Shown: positions 40,678 to 49,313 of the stretch, in pieces
Layout: every line of letters starts with the position of its first letter
How positions within the stretch are numbered: position 1 is the first letter of the stretch
The notes under the pieces: generated by a model
Databases searched by the model: none
Seen by the model: only the letters and a program-made list of their open reading frames with translations
Told to the model about the DNA's origin: nothing
Source of the DNA: a bacterium
GTDB lineage: Bacteria; Actinomycetota; Acidimicrobiia; Spongiisociales; ZC4RG35
NCBI GenBank assembly: GCA_028819345.1
Contig: JAPPLW010000036.1
Span: 1 to 50,743 of the forward strand
Reading direction: 5' to 3'
Length of the DNA stretch: 50,743 nt
Position numbers and translations under genes: made by a program

Positions 40678-41760
40678 ATGGATGAAGAGGCGGGAATCAC
40701 TCCCGAGTTGATAGAGGTGCGGGCCGATGAGCGGTTCGACGAGGCGAGGATTGCGGCTTACCTGCGTAATCGAGTTCCCGGGAGCGACCTGCCCCTTACG
40801 GTCCGGCAATTCGCGCGGGGGAAGGCGAACCTCACCTACCTGCTCACCTACGGCGATCCCCGAACGCCCGCCAGAGAGTACGTACTTCGCCGTCCGCCGC
40901 TGGGTCCGGTCGCGCCGGGCTCACACGACATGGGGCGTGAGTACCGGGTGCTGTCCACTCTGTGGCGCGCCTTTCCCCTGGCAGCCCGCGCTTATCTCTT
41001 CTGTGACGACGAGTCCGTGCTGGGCGCTCCGTTTTTCGTCATGGAACGGCGGCGGGGGGTGGTGGTGCAGGGTGTGATTCCCCCGGAGTTCGGAGGCGGG
41101 GAGGATGCCGGCGCCAACCGGAAGCTGTCGGAGGTGGTTGTCGACACCCTGGCCGAGTTCCACGCGGTGGACCCGGACTCGGCCGGGCTGGGGGACCTTG
41201 GTTATCCCGAGGGCTTCATGCAGCGCCAATTGCAGGGATGGCTGGGCCGCTGGGGCCGCGCTCGCCATGAACCCAACTCGCTGGTCGACGAGTTGTCCGT
41301 CTGGCTGGAGGAGACGATGCCCACCTCGCCCGGGCCCACCTTGCTTCACAATGACTGGCGCCTGGACAACATGGCTGTTGATCCCGGGGACCCGGGAAGG
41401 TGCGTGGCCGTCTACGACTGGGACATGTGCACCCGCGGAGATCCGTTTGCGGATGTCGGGACGTTGATGGCGTGCTGGTTCGACCGCGACGAGCAGTCGA
41501 TCTTCCTTGATCCCATGCCGACCCGCTCCAGGGGCTTCATGACACGGCGGGAAGCGATCCTCCGCTACGGTCGGAAGTCGGGCCGAGACGTCTCGAACAT
41601 GAATTGGTATCTGGTGTTCGGAACCTTCAAGTTGGCTGTGATCCTCCAGCAGATATACATTCGCTGGCTGCGGGGACAGACCAGGGACGAACGGTTCTCC
41701 AACATGGGCAAGGACGCCGCCACTCTCTTCGAAATGGCGGCCGACCGGAGATCCGCCTGA
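40678..41760 (+). CDS. Aminoglycoside-phosphotransferase-like kinase (ACAD10/11 type)
   Basis: This 360-residue protein has the kinase-like APH fold: FARGKANLTYLLTYG (nucleotide loop), YVLRRPP with the ATP lysine/arginine, GREYRVL, then the catalytic loop LLHNDWRLDNM and the metal motif AVYDWDMCTRGDP. The loop has His-Asn-Asp where most have His-Gly-Asp. The closest family is that of phosphotransferases associated with acyl-CoA dehydrogenases (ACAD10/11), which are thought to act on hydroxy-acyl-CoA. No acyl-CoA dehydrogenase gene is adjacent, so the substrate stays open. Confidence 0.88.
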   Translation: MDEEAGITPELIEVRADERFDEARIAAYLRNRVPGSDLPLTVRQFARGKANLTYLLTYGDPRTPAREYVLRRPPLGPVAPGSHDMGREYRVLSTLWRAFPLAARAYLFCDDESVLGAPFFVMERRRGVVVQGVIPPEFGGGEDAGANRKLSEVVVDTLAEFHAVDPDSAGLGDLGYPEGFMQRQLQGWLGRWGRARHEPNSLVDELSVWLEETMPTSPGPTLLHNDWRLDNMAVDPGDPGRCVAVYDWDMCTRGDPFADVGTLMACWFDRDEQSIFLDPMPTRSRGFMTRREAILRYGRKSGRDVSNMNWYLVFGTFKLAVILQQIYIRWLRGQTRDERFSNMGKDAATLFEMAADRRSA

Positions 41761-41882
41761 CCGGTCCGATCAACTCCCCGGGAGGTCGTGCGCGGGAGCA
41801 TTACACCGATGGTTTAGCCATGGCAGATAGTGGCGCGATGTTTATAAAAAACCTCTGCTTATCATCTGCCAAAGTATATTGT

Positions 41883-41906
41883 ATTCTGTATAGATTAATG
41901 CAGAAT
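41883..41906. promoter_or_regulatory. Candidate MarR operator
   Basis: ATTCTGTAT (41883-41891) and ATGCAGAAT (41898-41906) form a 9-base inverted repeat with one mismatch and a 6-base spacer. It lies in an AT-rich stretch (about 41820-41910) just before the MarR gene and ends where its -35 region would be. Autoregulation is a natural reading. Confidence 0.45.
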
Positions 41907-41923
41907 TAGTGGAGTCTGTGTGC

Positions 41924-41929
41924 TACAGT
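41924..41929 (+). promoter_or_regulatory. Putative -10 box of the MarR gene
   Basis: TACAGT ends 7 bases before ATG 41937 with no Shine-Dalgarno sequence. The operator-like inverted repeat lies just upstream. Confidence 0.4.
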
Positions 41930-41936
41930 TCACGCA

Positions 41937-42386
41937 ATGGAGCAAGGTCTTCGCGAAAAGAAAGAGGTTGTCGCCGCTTGGCTGAATAGGCTGCCCGCCG
42001 CCGGAGTCGGCATAGCGGTGGACTATCAGCAGTCCTACGGGCTCAGTTATGTGGACGCCAAGGCGCTGGAGCTTCTTTACTCCGCCCCGATGGGTCCCCG
42101 CCAGCTTGCCGAGAAGTTGCAGATGAGCCCGGCAGGGATCACCAAACTGGTCGACCGCCTGGAACGGCGCGGGTTGGTTCAGCGTAGACGCCATCCGGTC
42201 GACCGCCGCCGTTCTATGGTGCTGATCACCGATAAGGCTCTCGGCTCCAGCTTTCAACGCCAGCAGGTCCGGGATCTGATCGACAAGGCGGTTGGAGACG
42301 CTACGGAGAACCAACTGGAAGTGCTGTACGCCTTCCTCGAAGAACTGGGCCAGGAGTTGGAGAGTGAGGGGCTGATCAAGGCCTAG
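41937..42386 (+). CDS. MarR-family transcriptional regulator
   Basis: This 149-residue protein is a winged-helix regulator: a helical start, then GPRQLAEKLQMSPAGITKLVDRLERRGLVQRRRHPVDRRRSMVLITDKA, the MarR helix-turn-helix and DRR wing. N- and C-terminal helices would form the dimer. It probably binds the adjacent palindrome and is released by a small ligand. The gamma-glutamyltransferase gene downstream (35 bases away) is the likely partner or target, but that is inference. Confidence 0.92.
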   Translation: MEQGLREKKEVVAAWLNRLPAAGVGIAVDYQQSYGLSYVDAKALELLYSAPMGPRQLAEKLQMSPAGITKLVDRLERRGLVQRRRHPVDRRRSMVLITDKALGSSFQRQQVRDLIDKAVGDATENQLEVLYAFLEELGQELESEGLIKA

Positions 42387-42408
42387 CCTTTTTGGAGCGG
42401 GATCGGTG

Positions 42409-42414
42409 TAGCCT
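42409..42414 (+). promoter_or_regulatory. Putative -10 box, gamma-glutamyltransferase gene
   Basis: TAGCCT ends 7 bases before the GTG at 42422. No usable Shine-Dalgarno precedes that GTG. If active, the gene can be transcribed separately from marR. Confidence 0.35.
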
Positions 42415-42421
42415 GCCCACT

Positions 42422-43912
42422 GTGACAAGACTGGCGGTGTCCGGACCCTCCCCAAAGTGTGCAGAGGCTGGAGCGGCCCTGGCCCGGGCAGGGGGCAACG
42501 CGGTGGACGCCGCCCTGGCCGCCATGATGGTGGGGCTGGTGACCGAGATCGCAGTGATAGCTCCGGGTGCGGGGGGCTTCGTGACGGTGGGAGGCCCCGA
42601 TCACCCCCCAGTGGTGTATGACGGCGCGATGGCGATGCCCGGGCTGGGACTGGATCCCGACCGGCTGGGAGGTGGAGGTGTTCCGGTGCACATCGGGTAC
42701 GGCGGGGGAGTGGACACCATAGTGGGGCCGGGCAGCGTGGCTGTTCCGGGAGGTTGGGCGGCCATGGGTGCGGTGTGGAGGGATTACGGGTCCGCTCCAT
42801 GGAGGGAGATCGTGGCCCCCGCCCTCGACCATGCCCGCCGCGGTTTCCCCCTGGGCTCGGTTGCCGACTACTACCTGCAGTACTCCTTCGATCCCATCTT
42901 CTCCCTGGACCCCAAGTCCCGAGCGGCTCTTCACAACGGGAATCGACGGCGCAACGCCGGAGAGTTGATCTGGGTACCCGGTCTGTCGGACGCCCTGTCC
43001 GCTATCGCCACGGACGGGACCGAGGTCCTGTACGGGGGCGACCTGGGGCAGGACATCTCGGGGGACATCCTTGAACGAGGGGGAATCATCACCCGGCGGG
43101 ACCTGGCAGAGTACCGGGTACGGAAGCGCTCTCCGATAGTCCTCGGGCTGGATGGATGGACGGTGGCGCTGAATCCCCCTCCGGCGGTGGGCGGGGTGGC
43201 CCTGGCTGGGATGCTGGCCAGAGTGGGCCTGGAGCCGCCGCTGTCGCCCCGGAGCCTCATAGAAGCCCAGTTGGAGGTGCTCGGCTACCGCTCTACCCAC
43301 GTAGACGGCTCCCGGGATTGGAGGGAGGGGATCGGAAGGATGTCGAAACTGATGCTGGCGGGCTTGGGCTCTGCGTCCACGGTGAACATCTCGGCGGTGG
43401 ACTCTTCCGGCCTGGCTTGCGCGGTCACCCTGTCGGGAGGGTACGGATCGGGAGTGATCGCGGGCGGAAGCGGCATGTGGATGAACAACTCGCTGGGCGA
43501 GATAGAACTGACCGGCGGGGAGTTCCACGGCCAGTCTCCGGGAGGGCGTCTCATGTCGAACATGGCCCCCACCGTCATGTGGAGGGACACCGGAGCGGTG
43601 GTGGCGGCCGGTTCCCCCGGAGCCGACCGGATTACCACCGCTTTGCAGGCCACGCTGCTCTCGGTGATCGTGGACGGGTGTTCATTGGCCGAAGCGGTGG
43701 AGCGCCATCGCGCCCATGCGGAGCGCACGCCGGAGGGGTGGAGTCTCCGTTACGAAGAGGGGTTCTGCACCGACGGCCTGGAAATCCCTCTCCGCGGCTT
43801 CGGCGGACGCCACATGTATTTCGGAGGGGTCAGCGCGGCCGCACTCCACCCCGACGGTTCGATGGAAGCGGTTGCCGACTCTCGCCGGGTCGGAAAGGGG
43901 ATCGTCGTATAA
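42422..43912 (+). CDS. Gamma-glutamyltransferase-like Ntn hydrolase
   Basis: This 496-residue protein has the GGT family start (AEAGAALARAGGNAVDAALAA), GGFVTVGG, VPGGWAAMGAVW and the autocleavage region with a threonine in ASTVNISAVD, followed by GYGSG and MNNSLGE. Members cleave gamma-glutamyl bonds (glutathione and similar) after self-processing at that Thr. The usual TTH following the cleavage site is TVN here, so activity or specificity may differ. No signal peptide is visible, so it may be cytoplasmic, unlike many secreted GGTs. GTG 42422 is preferred; TTG 42392 is an alternative. Its TAA overlaps the presumed surf1 start. Confidence 0.88.
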   Translation: MTRLAVSGPSPKCAEAGAALARAGGNAVDAALAAMMVGLVTEIAVIAPGAGGFVTVGGPDHPPVVYDGAMAMPGLGLDPDRLGGGGVPVHIGYGGGVDTIVGPGSVAVPGGWAAMGAVWRDYGSAPWREIVAPALDHARRGFPLGSVADYYLQYSFDPIFSLDPKSRAALHNGNRRRNAGELIWVPGLSDALSAIATDGTEVLYGGDLGQDISGDILERGGIITRRDLAEYRVRKRSPIVLGLDGWTVALNPPPAVGGVALAGMLARVGLEPPLSPRSLIEAQLEVLGYRSTHVDGSRDWREGIGRMSKLMLAGLGSASTVNISAVDSSGLACAVTLSGGYGSGVIAGGSGMWMNNSLGEIELTGGEFHGQSPGGRLMSNMAPTVMWRDTGAVVAAGSPGADRITTALQATLLSVIVDGCSLAEAVERHRAHAERTPEGWSLRYEEGFCTDGLEIPLRGFGGRHMYFGGVSAAALHPDGSMEAVADSRRVGKGIVV

Positions 43913-44664
43913 AGCGGGCGGATTACTCCTTCCTGGGCAGGTGGCAGTGGGCGGTTGCCCATCTGGCGGTGCTTGCCCTGGTCCTTGTGCTGGTCAATCT
44001 CGGCTTCTGGCAGATGCGACGCCTGGCAGAGAAGAGGCTCGACAACCAGGTGGGGATGGCGCGCAACGCTGCCGATCCTCTCGATCTGGAGTCGATGGTG
44101 GCCGGAGCCGGATCGGAGGTAGACACTCTCGAGTTCCGAAGGGCCGTCACCCGGGGTGAGTGGGACGCCGATTATGAGGTGTATGTCCGCTCCCAGGTGA
44201 GAGAGGGTCGCTCCGGTCTGTGGGTGATCACCCCGCTGGTCTTGGCCGATGGCCGGGCGGTCATGGTCAATCGGGGGTGGATTCCGGTCGAGTTGGACCG
44301 CAGGGCGGCCGGCCCCCCGGCAGGGGAGGTGGAAGTCACCGGGGTGGTGAGAGCATCCCGTCCCCGGTCGACGCTGGGTCCCGAGGACCGGCCGGGAGCC
44401 GAGGACACCATTGCCCGGGTGGATCTGTCCGTCCTCGACGGCTATGTCCCTCACCCTCTGCTGGGTGTGTATCTGGAAGAGTCCTCAGCCAACCCGTCGG
44501 ACTGGCCCCTTCGGCTGGCCCGGCCCACCTTCGACGACGAGGGCTCCCACCTTGTCTACGCCGTTCAGTGGTTTTCCTTCGCCTTGGTGGCTTTGGTGGG
44601 CTATGGGGCCATGATCAGGGCCACCGCCCACCGTCGCTACCGCCCCGCCGCTCCGGTGGAGTGA
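43909..44664 (+). CDS. SURF1 family cytochrome oxidase assembly protein, apparent ATA start
   Basis: This 251-residue membrane protein matches SURF1 (Shy1), which helps insert heme or assemble aa3-type cytochrome oxidase. A transmembrane helix near residues 15-32 ends in VNLGFWQMRRL, the conserved RGWIP segment is present, and a second helix lies near the C-terminus (WFSFALVALVGYGAMI). No ATG, GTG or TTG precedes the conserved RADYSFLGRWQW N-terminus in frame. ATA at 43909 lies 8 bases after GGAAAGGGG (43892-43900) and overlaps the TAA stop of the previous gene (ATAA). A canonical GTG occurs only inside the first helix. I place the start at ATA. Confidence 0.85.
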   Translation: MKRADYSFLGRWQWAVAHLAVLALVLVLVNLGFWQMRRLAEKRLDNQVGMARNAADPLDLESMVAGAGSEVDTLEFRRAVTRGEWDADYEVYVRSQVREGRSGLWVITPLVLADGRAVMVNRGWIPVELDRRAAGPPAGEVEVTGVVRASRPRSTLGPEDRPGAEDTIARVDLSVLDGYVPHPLLGVYLEESSANPSDWPLRLARPTFDDEGSHLVYAVQWFSFALVALVGYGAMIRATAHRRYRPAAPVE

Positions 44665-45146
44665 GCCAGACCCTCGACCACCGAGGCGTTGGGGAGGAGT
44701 TCCAGCAGGCCGGGATGGGCAAAGATCTTGGCGGTGCGGACGCCTGCTCCCAGCAACACCTCGGGACGCTCCATCACGGCCGCATCGATGAGCAGGGGTA
44801 GGTCACCGTCCAGCCCGAAGGGGTTCACCCCGCCGATCTCCATTCCGGTCACCTCCCGGGTCAGTTCGGCCGAAGCGAAGGACAGCCGGGACACGCCCAT
44901 CACCTGCTTCACTCGGTGGTTGACGTCCAGCCGCATGGTGGCCAGGAGCACGCAGGCGGCCATCCTACCCTTGGGGCGCTTTGACGCCACCAGGATGGTG
45001 TTGGCGGCGTCGTCGAGAGGGACCCCGTACTTTTCGCAGTAGGGAAAGGTGTCGGCGTAGTCCGGATCGCACTCCACCACCCGGAACGGCATCCCGGTGG
45101 AATGGAGGGCGGCAGCCACTTTGGGAGGGAGCAGGTCGGCGCTCAT
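44637..45146 (-). CDS. YbaK/EbsC-family aminoacyl-tRNA deacylase
   Basis: This 169-residue protein belongs to the YbaK/ProX editing-domain family that hydrolyses mischarged tRNAs such as Cys-tRNA-Pro. Typical segments are DAANTILVASK, MAACVLLATMRLD and EIGGVNPFGL, the last being the conserved GG(V/I)(S/N)PFG. The usual catalytic lysine region corresponds to VASKRPKG. Its 3' end overlaps the surf1 3' end by 28 bases on the opposite strand. ATG 45146 is chosen because the upstream open frame is poor. Confidence 0.88.
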   Translation of the reverse strand: MSADLLPPKVAAALHSTGMPFRVVECDPDYADTFPYCEKYGVPLDDAANTILVASKRPKGRMAACVLLATMRLDVNHRVKQVMGVSRLSFASAELTREVTGMEIGGVNPFGLDGDLPLLIDAAVMERPEVLLGAGVRTAKIFAHPGLLELLPNASVVEGLAHSTGAAGR

Positions 45147-45154
45147 GGCCGTTC

Positions 45155-47161
45155 TCAGGCTAGCAGCGCCTCCTTCAGCGCAGGGAGGTTGTCGAGGGGA
45201 GCATCGCAGGTGAACCGGTGGCACACGTAGGCGAGCGTTCTCCCGGCTTCACCCCGGTCGGAAAGGAGGGGCACCGGCCCCCCGTACCCCGATCCGGGCA
45301 AGCCCGGATCATCGCCGATGGCAAGCACCAATCCCGGCCGGAGCAGAGGGCGGACCTCACGGGCCCATCCGGCCGCCTCCGGACCCACCAGGGCCACCTC
45401 CCGCGGCCCGGAATCGAGGGCGTGGGCCACCCCGAGCAGGCTTCCCGCCCCCGAGGGCGCCTTCTCCATCAGGACTGCCCCATCCCGCACCGCCTCCTCC
45501 GCCAGGGACCACCACTCGGCCTCTCCGCTGTACTGGCCGAGGGTCAGCAGGGCCTCGGCGGCCAGGGAGTTGCCGGACGGAGACGGATTGTCCATCAAGT
45601 CCTTCGGCCGGGCGATCAGGCGGTCGGCGTCGTCACCGGTGGCGAAAAACCCCCCGGAGGGATCCTTGAACAGGAGTGGAATGGCCCGGGTGAGCCCGGC
45701 GGCCTCTTCGTACCACTGTTCCTCCCCGGTGGCTTGGTAGAGGGCGAACAGCCCGGTGGCCATCGCCCCGTAGTCCTCCAGGAAGCCCGGACCTCCCCGC
45801 TTGCCCTTCGCCCACACTCGGGAGAGCCGTCCGGTGTGACGGTCTCGCATCTCTCCGAGAACGAAGCGGGCCCCTGCACGGGCTTCGGAGAGGTAGTCGT
45901 CTCGTCCCAGGACCGCACCGGCCTCGGAGAACGCTCGGATGGCCAGGCCGTTCCACGCCGCCAAGACTTTGTCGTCGAGACCCGGTCGCACCCGGCGCGA
46001 GCGCGCCTCGAGCAGGCGCTGTCCGGCTTTCCGAACGGCCTCGGGAGTCGGCGCCAGGGCGCTCTTTCGCGTCAGGATGTTGGCGCCCTCGAAATTTCCC
46101 TCCGCGGTGGCCCCGAACCACTCCGCGACCTCCTGGCCGCGGGAAGGGCCCGCCCTCTCCATCAGATCCTGCAGAGACCACACGTAGAAGAGTCCCTCGA
46201 CTCCCTCCGAGTCGGCGTCTTCGGCGGAGTAGAACCCTCCCTGGGGGTTCCGCATGTCCCGCACCAGGTAGTCGAGCGTCTCCACGGCTACCGCCGCGAA
46301 TGCTTCCTCTCGGAGCTTCTCGCCGGCCCACAGATAGATCCGCGCCAGGGTGGCGTTGTCGTACAGCATCTTCTCGAAGTGGGGGACCAGCCAGCGCTCG
46401 TCCACCGAATAGCGGGCGAATCCCCCGCCCAACTGATCGTAGATCCCGCCTGCGGCCATCCGCTCCAGGGTGAGACCCAGCATGGAACCCGCGCTCGGCG
46501 CCCAGGGTTCCTCCAGCAGCGCCAGGAGGTATTGAAGGAGAGGCTGTTGGGGGAACTTGGGCGCTCTGCCGAACCCGCCGTGCGTCGGGTCGAAGGAGGA
46601 GCGGATGTGGAGATAGGCCCGCTCCAGAAGGCCGGAGTCGGGGAGCGTGTCCCCGGAGGGGATCCGCCGTCCTATCACCGATGAGAGCTTGGATGCCTGC
46701 TCCGCCACCAGGTTTCCCTTCTCCCGCCAGGCCTCCGACACCGACCCCAGCAACTGGGTGAACGAGGGCATCCCTCCCCTCGGCCGGGGTGGATAGTAGG
46801 TCCCGGCGTAGAAGGGCTCGCCGGCCGGGTTCAGGAAGACGGTCAGCGGCCATCCTCCCCTGCCGGTGAGTATCTGGGAGGCCTCCATGTAAATGGCGTC
46901 GACGTCGGGTCGCTCTTCGCGGTCCACCTTGATGTTCACGAACAGCCGGTTCATTATCTCGGCCGTCTCCGGATCCTCGAAGGACTCGTGGGCCATCACA
47001 TGGCACCAGTGACACGCCGAATAGCCGACCGACAGCAAGATGGGAACGTTTCTCGACACCGCTTCCGCGAAGGCTTCCGGTCCCCATTCCCACCAGTGCA
47101 CCGGGTTGTCGGCGTGTTGGAGGAGGTAGGGCGAAGTCGAAGAAGAGAGCCGGTTGACCAT
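45155..47161 (-). CDS. DUF255 thioredoxin-domain protein (YyaL/SPATA20 family)
   Basis: This 668-residue protein starts with the DUF255 thioredoxin-like domain: [33 protein letters not shown] and [14 protein letters not shown] large (alpha/alpha)6 glycosidase-like domain follows, with [12 protein letters not shown] and [13 protein letters not shown] and, near the end, [12 protein letters not shown]. The full length is typical. Family function is poorly known; relatives are annotated as spermatogenesis-associated protein 20 or YyaL, possibly with sugar-epimerase or isomerase activity. ATG 47161 gives the conserved N-terminus. Confidence 0.92.
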   Translation of the reverse strand: MVNRLSSSTSPYLLQHADNPVHWWEWGPEAFAEAVSRNVPILLSVGYSACHWCHVMAHESFEDPETAEIMNRLFVNIKVDREERPDVDAIYMEASQILTGRGGWPLTVFLNPAGEPFYAGTYYPPRPRGGMPSFTQLLGSVSEAWREKGNLVAEQASKLSSVIGRRIPSGDTLPDSGLLERAYLHIRSSFDPTHGGFGRAPKFPQQPLLQYLLALLEEPWAPSAGSMLGLTLERMAAGGIYDQLGGGFARYSVDERWLVPHFEKMLYDNATLARIYLWAGEKLREEAFAAVAVETLDYLVRDMRNPQGGFYSAEDADSEGVEGLFYVWSLQDLMERAGPSRGQEVAEWFGATAEGNFEGANILTRKSALAPTPEAVRKAGQRLLEARSRRVRPGLDDKVLAAWNGLAIRAFSEAGAVLGRDDYLSEARAGARFVLGEMRDRHTGRLSRVWAKGKRGGPGFLEDYGAMATGLFALYQATGEEQWYEEAAGLTRAIPLLFKDPSGGFFATGDDADRLIARPKDLMDNPSPSGNSLAAEALLTLGQYSGEAEWWSLAEEAVRDGAVLMEKAPSGAGSLLGVAHALDSGPREVALVGPEAAGWAREVRPLLRPGLVLAIGDDPGLPGSGYGGPVPLLSDRGEAGRTLAYVCHRFTCDAPLDNLPALKEALLA

Positions 47162-47302
47162 GGGTTTTCTAGAGGATAAGAGCCTCCCGCCTCCCCGGTG
47201 CCGAGATGACTCCGGTATCTTCGGCATCTCCGTAATATCTGGTTCTTGTGAGGTTGCCCATCGACCGGCTAGCCGTCTCCCCAAGCGTGCAGGACTCTCC
47301 GG

Positions 47303-49228
47303 ATGAATAGATTCCGGATGGCGGCGGCTTTGATGGTGTCGGGCGTGGTGTTGTGGGCTGGCGTGTTCCCGGTGGCCGGCGCCGATGGATGGGGCATGGC
47401 GGGGCCGGTGCCCGTCCTGGCGCAAACGGAGCCTCCCAATCCCTGGGAGAACGATCCGCTGAGGCTGGTTCCCTTCGCCACCACCTCCCACCGGGTCTAT
47501 TCATTGTCCGAGGACCTCTGGGAAGTGTGGGTCTGCAGGGTCCCCGGCTGGGACACCCAGGTCGACGTCGGAGAGGCGGTGGATTTCCTCAACTCCACCG
47601 TGGGTCCCTACTTCCGGGAACTGTCGGACGGAAGGTACCAGCCGGTCTTCAGACAGGGCGGCCGGGTGGAGAGCAGCGATGAGGTGGCGAGCGGGCCCGG
47701 GTTGGAGGAGGGTGATTTCGCTCCGGGGTGCGCGGAGGCGGTCCGTTTGCAGGCGGCCGAGCGGGAGGGGGAGCGATTCCCCGAGGAGACCGGACCGGCC
47801 GGCGCCTTGATCGTGGTGGAGTTCGAGGGATACCGGACCGGCCACGGCACATTCGGCAACCTGTGTCCCGAGGGTTACCAACCCGGATGCGAGCCGTCCT
47901 ATCCGACCAATGGCAGGCGGGTCGTGGTGGGCGCCGGGGCGGTGGTCGCCCAACCGCCCCTCGACAGCCCCTTTTGGTCGCTGGTGGTGCACGAGATGGG
48001 ACATGCCCTGGCCTGGCCGCACTCCTACAGCGGCAAGTTCTCGACCACCCGTCCCGGCGCGCTGGGGTTTTACGACAACCCGATGGACATAATGAGCAAC
48101 ATCCCCCTGACCGCGCCCCAGGGAACCACCGTCTACCACCGGTATTCGGCCGGGTGGATCGACCCCTCCTCGGTGGAGATCTACCGGGGCGGCAAGGAGA
48201 CCTATCGACTCCATAGGGGGGGAGCGGCGGCGGGCCTGGCGCAGATGGTGGTGATACCTGCTCAAATCGTCGACGGCGCCGAGGCGGATGAAACCCATGC
48301 GGTGGGAGACGGGCACTTCTACGTGTTGGGGGTCAGGAGGCTGTCCGGTCTGGACGCCGGGGTGCACAAGGTGGGTGTGGAGGTGTACGAGATCGATCAG
48401 CGACGACAGGCCTGTGAGTCGAGGGCGAGGTCCTGGCTCCCTCACTGGCCTTGTTTCGCGGTCTGGACGAGGGTCTCCCAGGCCGTTGCGCCCAGTGTCT
48501 TCGGGGCGGTGGACCATGTGATCTCGATCGACGAGAAGATCAGGTTGGGGGAGACCCTGATCCAGGTGGTCAGCGCGGACGCCGACTCCTTCGTGGTGAG
48601 CGTCGACACCCGGGATTCGGGTCGTTTCATCGATGATGACGGCCTCGATCACGAAGAGAACATAGAGACCATCGCTTCCCGGGGGATCACGCTGGGATGC
48701 GGGGTCCGTTTATTCTGTCCGGACCGGCTGGTCACCAGGGCCGAGATGAGCGCTTTTCTGGTGCGGTCTCTGGGGAGTGGGTCCCCGGCGGCGCAGGGCG
48801 CGCTGGGCGCCGAGCCCCCCTGGGACGGGCTGACGCTCTCCGGTGACCGGGTGTTCGCCGATGTGTCGCCACAGGACTGGTTCGCCCCCTTTGTGGAGCA
48901 GTTGGCGGGCAGGGGTATCACGGTCGGATACGGGGACGGTTCCTTCAGGCCGGACCGGAGCGTCACCCGGGGAGAGATGGCGGTCCTCCTGGTCAGGACC
49001 TTCGGTATCCCCACCGCCGAGCCCACCGGGATGTTCGACGATGTTTCGCCGGACGCCTTCTACGCAGGCGCCGTGGAGGCCCTGTACGCCTCGGGCATCA
49101 CCATGGGATGCCAGGCGGCTTCGGCGGAGGCCGATGCTGAGACGCTGCTCTTCTTCTGTCCCTCCGACGAGGTCTCCCGCGCCGAGATGGCCTCCTTCCT
49201 GGCTCGCGCTCTGCAACCTGGCGGCTGA
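47303..49228 (+). CDS. Secreted HExxH metalloprotease-like protein with three SLH repeats
   Basis: This 641-residue protein has a signal peptide (about 1-27, cleavage near VAGADG), a protease-like domain with the zinc motif [11 protein letters not shown] (His230, Glu231, His234, His240) and a later MDIMSN that could be the Met-turn. The HExxHxxxxxH spacing is that of metzincins or M6-type peptidases, but the usual Gly between the second and third ligands is Ala here. The C-terminal 190 residues carry three S-layer-homology-like repeats ([79 protein letters not shown]), each followed by a VTRAEM-type helix. It is probably a surface-anchored protease. Confidence 0.85.
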   Translation: MNRFRMAAALMVSGVVLWAGVFPVAGADGWGMAGPVPVLAQTEPPNPWENDPLRLVPFATTSHRVYSLSEDLWEVWVCRVPGWDTQVDVGEAVDFLNSTVGPYFRELSDGRYQPVFRQGGRVESSDEVASGPGLEEGDFAPGCAEAVRLQAAEREGERFPEETGPAGALIVVEFEGYRTGHGTFGNLCPEGYQPGCEPSYPTNGRRVVVGAGAVVAQPPLDSPFWSLVVHEMGHALAWPHSYSGKFSTTRPGALGFYDNPMDIMSNIPLTAPQGTTVYHRYSAGWIDPSSVEIYRGGKETYRLHRGGAAAGLAQMVVIPAQIVDGAEADETHAVGDGHFYVLGVRRLSGLDAGVHKVGVEVYEIDQRRQACESRARSWLPHWPCFAVWTRVSQAVAPSVFGAVDHVISIDEKIRLGETLIQVVSADADSFVVSVDTRDSGRFIDDDGLDHEENIETIASRGITLGCGVRLFCPDRLVTRAEMSAFLVRSLGSGSPAAQGALGAEPPWDGLTLSGDRVFADVSPQDWFAPFVEQLAGRGITVGYGDGSFRPDRSVTRGEMAVLLVRTFGIPTAEPTGMFDDVSPDAFYAGAVEALYASGITMGCQAASAEADAETLLFFCPSDEVSRAEMASFLARALQPGG

Positions 49229-49313
49229 CCGGTCCCGGGGTGGGAGGTTTGAAGCGGAGGGCTCTTTATCATGACGGGCATCACCTCGGTGCATCGGCTC
49301 GGAAAGGACAAAC

